This document shows positions 61,726 through 64,000 of a stretch of 64,000 nucleotides of DNA, piece after piece. A program made the position numbers and the translations under genes. Each line of letters starts with the position of its first letter. The first letter of the stretch is position 1. This DNA is from Bacillota bacterium (GTDB lineage Bacteria; Bacillota; Bacilli; Alicyclobacillales; SLC66), in assembly GCA_026627345.1 (NCBI GenBank), contig JAPNUP010000010.1, positions 39,999 through 103,998 of the forward strand, written 5' to 3'. The notes below the pieces were generated by a model. It had not been told where the DNA came from, did not search any database, and saw only the letters and a list, made by a program, of their open reading frames with translations.

Positions 61726-62805
61726 ATGAATAAGATGTCCAAGACAGCTGCTGCATTGTCGTCTGTCATCGCACTGACGACTCTGCTCGCAGGATGCAGT
61801 ACGACACCGTCGGCCGCGCCTGTTGCGCCAAAGGCAGTGCCGCAAAATGCCGCCGCTATGCACACGAGCCACGCCAAGATCAAAGTAGGACTGGTGACGG
61901 ACACCGGTGGTTTGAATGACCACAGTTTCAACCACTTGGCCTTTGTGGGTTTGCAGATGGCGGAGAAAAAGTGGGGCGTGACAGGCAGTGTCGTCCAATC
62001 GGCGAGTGCCGCGGCATACGTACCCAACCTCACGGCTTATGCGTCACAAGGGTATAACCTGGTCATCGCGGTCGGGTATCTCATGCAAGATGCGGTGCAA
62101 AAGGTAGCTAAGCAGTATCCACACACGAAATTTTTGATTATTGACGATCAGGTACCTGGTTCGAACATCGACTCTGCAATCTTTGAAACGCAGCAGTGCG
62201 GCTACCTCGTTGGTCTAATGGCCGGGTTAATGAATACGCAAAAACACGTCCACGGGATCAATGGCCGCAATACTGTCGGCGTCATCGGGGGAACCCAGAT
62301 CCCGCCAGTGGAAAGCTATATTGCAGGTTTCATCGCAGGCGTTCACCATGTCGATCCAAAGGCCAAGGTGTTGTTGAACTGGGCGAACTCGTATAGCGAT
62401 CCAGCCAGCGGGACTGAGCTTGCGAATCAGCAAATCTCCGATGGCGCTGACATCGTGTTCCCTGTCGCAGGTGGTACAGGCAACGGTGTCATTAGCGCGG
62501 CAGCACAGAAAGGGGTTTACGCGATCGGCGTGGATGCCAACCAGAATTATCTGGCGCCCAAAACCGTGATGACATCAGCTCTCAAAGCGGTGGACGTCGC
62601 CACGGAGACCGTCATTGGTACCGTGGTGTCCGGTCATTTCAAGGGGGGAACGACGTACTTTGATTTGAAAAACCACGGCGTCGGGTATGCACCGGTCATC
62701 AAGGCAGTACCTGCGTCGATCGTCAAGGAAGTCAACTCCTATATTCCGAAGATCGAGTCCGGCAAAATTAAAATTCCAGCTCTTCTGACGCAGTCGACAC
62801 ACTGA
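61726..62805 (+). CDS. BMP family ABC transporter substrate-binding lipoprotein
   Basis: 359 residues. A lipoprotein signal with lipobox LLAGC (Cys24) anchors it outside the membrane. The core shows KVGLVTDTGGLNDHSFNHLA, typical of BmpA/PnrA/NupN purine nucleoside-binding proteins, then YNLVIAVGYLMQDAVQ, VGVIGGTQIPPVESYIAGF and GADIVFPVAGGTGNGV. AAAAGGGGTTACC precedes the ATG. The ABC ATPase gene follows after a hairpin terminator. Purine nucleosides are the most likely cargo. Confidence 0.93.
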   Translation: MNKMSKTAAALSSVIALTTLLAGCSTTPSAAPVAPKAVPQNAAAMHTSHAKIKVGLVTDTGGLNDHSFNHLAFVGLQMAEKKWGVTGSVVQSASAAAYVPNLTAYASQGYNLVIAVGYLMQDAVQKVAKQYPHTKFLIIDDQVPGSNIDSAIFETQQCGYLVGLMAGLMNTQKHVHGINGRNTVGVIGGTQIPPVESYIAGFIAGVHHVDPKAKVLLNWANSYSDPASGTELANQQISDGADIVFPVAGGTGNGVISAAAQKGVYAIGVDANQNYLAPKTVMTSALKAVDVATETVIGTVVSGHFKGGTTYFDLKNHGVGYAPVIKAVPASIVKEVNSYIPKIESGKIKIPALLTQSTH

Positions 62806-62817
62806 GCAGTGAGACGA

Positions 62818-62848
62818 GGGGCGCTCTGGATCACAGGCGCCCCTTTTT
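62818..62848 (+). terminator. Internal terminator between BMP gene and ABC ATPase
   Basis: GGGGCGC (62818-62824) pairs with GCGCCCC (62837-62843), followed by TTTTTG. It probably lets only part of the transcripts continue, giving more binding protein than ATPase. Confidence 0.7.
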
Positions 62849-62884
62849 GTCTGATAGGCATCTACTTGTGAGAGGAGGGCGGAA

Positions 62885-64000
62885 ATGTCGTCTCTGGAGA
62901 TTCGCCATTTACATAAAGAATTTCCAGGCGTCATTGCGAATGATGACGTCAATTTGTTAGTCGAATCGGGCGAGACGCACGCTATCTTAGGTGAGAACGG
63001 GGCGGGCAAATCGACGCTGATCAAGATGATTAGTGGCCTATATCAGCCTGATCGTGGAGAGATTCTGATCGATGGCGTTGCCTGTCGGTTTGCTAGTCCC
63101 CGTGAAGCGATCGGGGCTGGCATCGGCGTGGTCCATCAGCACTTCATGTTGATTCCCGCACTCACGGTTGCAGAGAACGTGGTGCTGGGGAGCGAACTAT
63201 CCAAGGGCCGATTCGATCGCCGCAAGACTGAGGCGCAAGTGCGGGCCATCTCGCAGACGTTCGGTTTGCCGGTCGACCCTGCGGCACGCGTCGGGGACTT
63301 GCCAGTCGGCATGCAGCAACGCATTGAGATCGTCAAGGCACTGTATCGCAAGGCGCGCATCCTGATTCTTGACGAACCGACTGCCGTGCTGACGCCGCAA
63401 GAAACCGGTGAACTATTTGTCGTGATGCGGCGGCTGAAGGCGGAAGGCATTCCGATTATCTTCATCTCGCACAAACTCGATGAAGTCCGTGAGATTGCCG
63501 ACACAGTGACTGTGATGCGCGCAGGTTGCACAGTGCACACGCAGGCGATGGCCGGGGCGACGGCTAAGGAGCTTGCGAATAAAATGGTGGGTCGCGATGT
63601 GGTGTTGGCTAGTCACCGAGCGGCCTCGGCGCTAGCGGGGGATGTGCTGCTCGAAGTGGTAGGGGTCTCTGTACAAGACGATCACAAAGTGCAGCGCATC
63701 AAAGACTTCTCGTTGACCCTGCGGGCGGGAGAAATTCTCGGGATTGCGGGCGTCGATGGCAACGGGCAAACGGAGCTTGTCGAGGCGTTGGCAGGTCTGC
63801 GTCCGATTCACAGTGGCGAAGTGCTTTTCGCAGGTGCATCGATCCGACGGCTCGGTGTGCGTGCGCGGATGCGCGCGGGGATTGGGTATGTGCCGCAGGA
63901 TCGACAACGAGACGGTTTAGTGCTTCCTTTTACCCTGACAGAAAATATGATGCTCCGTGAAGCGGGTGGTCCATTCTCGCGCTATGGGTGGCTCACCAAA
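62885..64000 (+). CDS. Nucleoside/sugar ABC transporter ATP-binding protein (NupO-like), partial
   Basis: 372 codons to the window edge, no stop. First ATPase half: Walker A LGENGAGKSTLIKM, the variant signature LPVGMQQRIEIVKAL and Walker B ILILDEPTAVLTPQE. The second half begins near residue 265 with its own degenerate Walker A GVDGNGQTELVEAL and the family motif YVPQDRQRDGLVL. This double-ATPase form is that of NupO/YufO and RbsA-type importers. GAGGAGGGCGG precedes ATG 62885. Permease genes are expected beyond the window. Confidence 0.92.
   Translation, partial: MSSLEIRHLHKEFPGVIANDDVNLLVESGETHAILGENGAGKSTLIKMISGLYQPDRGEILIDGVACRFASPREAIGAGIGVVHQHFMLIPALTVAENVVLGSELSKGRFDRRKTEAQVRAISQTFGLPVDPAARVGDLPVGMQQRIEIVKALYRKARILILDEPTAVLTPQETGELFVVMRRLKAEGIPIIFISHKLDEVREIADTVTVMRAGCTVHTQAMAGATAKELANKMVGRDVVLASHRAASALAGDVLLEVVGVSVQDDHKVQRIKDFSLTLRAGEILGIAGVDGNGQTELVEALAGLRPIHSGEVLFAGASIRRLGVRARMRAGIGYVPQDRQRDGLVLPFTLTENMMLREAGGPFSRYGWLTK

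Overview
The window is a stretch of chromosome from an endospore-forming member of the Bacillota. Most starts have strong AGGAGG-type ribosome binding sites, and starts are a mix of ATG, GTG and TTG. Recognisable families include mrfAB, a YheC/YheD spore-coat ATP-grasp protein, an orphan kinase with a sporulation-type H-box, YjcZ-like microproteins, tex, pepF and M42 peptidases. Tat-exported ferritin-like proteins next to tatA/tatC suggest an Alicyclobacillaceae-like lineage, but no rRNA is present, so this placement is inference. No tRNA, rRNA, CRISPR array, prophage or intact transposase was seen.

Layout. 1-2.2 kb: start of an S9 peptidase, a Gfo/Idh/MocA dehydrogenase and an aldo/keto reductase. 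2.3-7.6 kb: small membrane protein, the overlapping DNA-repair pair mrfB/mrfA, and an isomerase-msrB operon. 7.7-13.8 kb: NfeD-SPFH membrane operon, a frameshifted sugar isomerase, a YheC/D protein, a lactonase and an FAD-Rieske fusion. 13.8-21.3 kb: the most unusual part. A cassette of Tat-signal ferritin-like gene plus tatA is present twice around msrA. The second copy lacks tatC and abuts a decayed fragment of the downstream alpha-galactosidase locus. Two secreted proteins follow, the first behind a long structured leader. 21.5-29.6 kb: AraC regulator, sensor kinase, isomerase, aldo/keto reductase, MATE exporter, M42 peptidase and a Pro/Gly/Met-rich protein. 29.6-34.3 kb: a TetM-like GTPase divergent from tex. 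34.5-43.8 kb: an alpha-glucan island (GH15 glucoamylase/glucodextranase, DUF4912, GH57-GT4 fusion, nucleotidyltransferase with a decayed phosphomannomutase domain, zinc ribbon). 43.9-48.6 kb: RluA-type synthase, PepC, PIG-L deacetylase and a GPH symporter. 48.6-52.1 kb: MoxR-DUF58-DUF4129 operon. 52.3-61.5 kb: two membrane microproteins, DUF4855, phosphoesterase, PepF, LysM/class A hydrolase, DHA2 exporter, SPW protein and class C hydrolase. 61.7-64 kb: a BMP-family nucleoside ABC importer, cut by the window end.

How it fits together. The carbohydrate theme is strong: three xylose-isomerase-like TIM barrels (one broken), two aldo/keto reductases, a Gfo/Idh enzyme, a lactonase, GH4, GH15, GH57, GT4 and sugar transport. 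A second theme is oxidative and metal stress: msrA, msrB, exported ferritin-like proteins with their own Tat components, and MrfAB repair. The best candidates for something new are the duplicated Tat-ferritin cassette, whose second ferritin has gained many basic and His residues; the pseudoknot-like leader at about 17.94-18.06 kb; and a hairpin-rich repeat shared by the isomerase-msrB and msrA regions.
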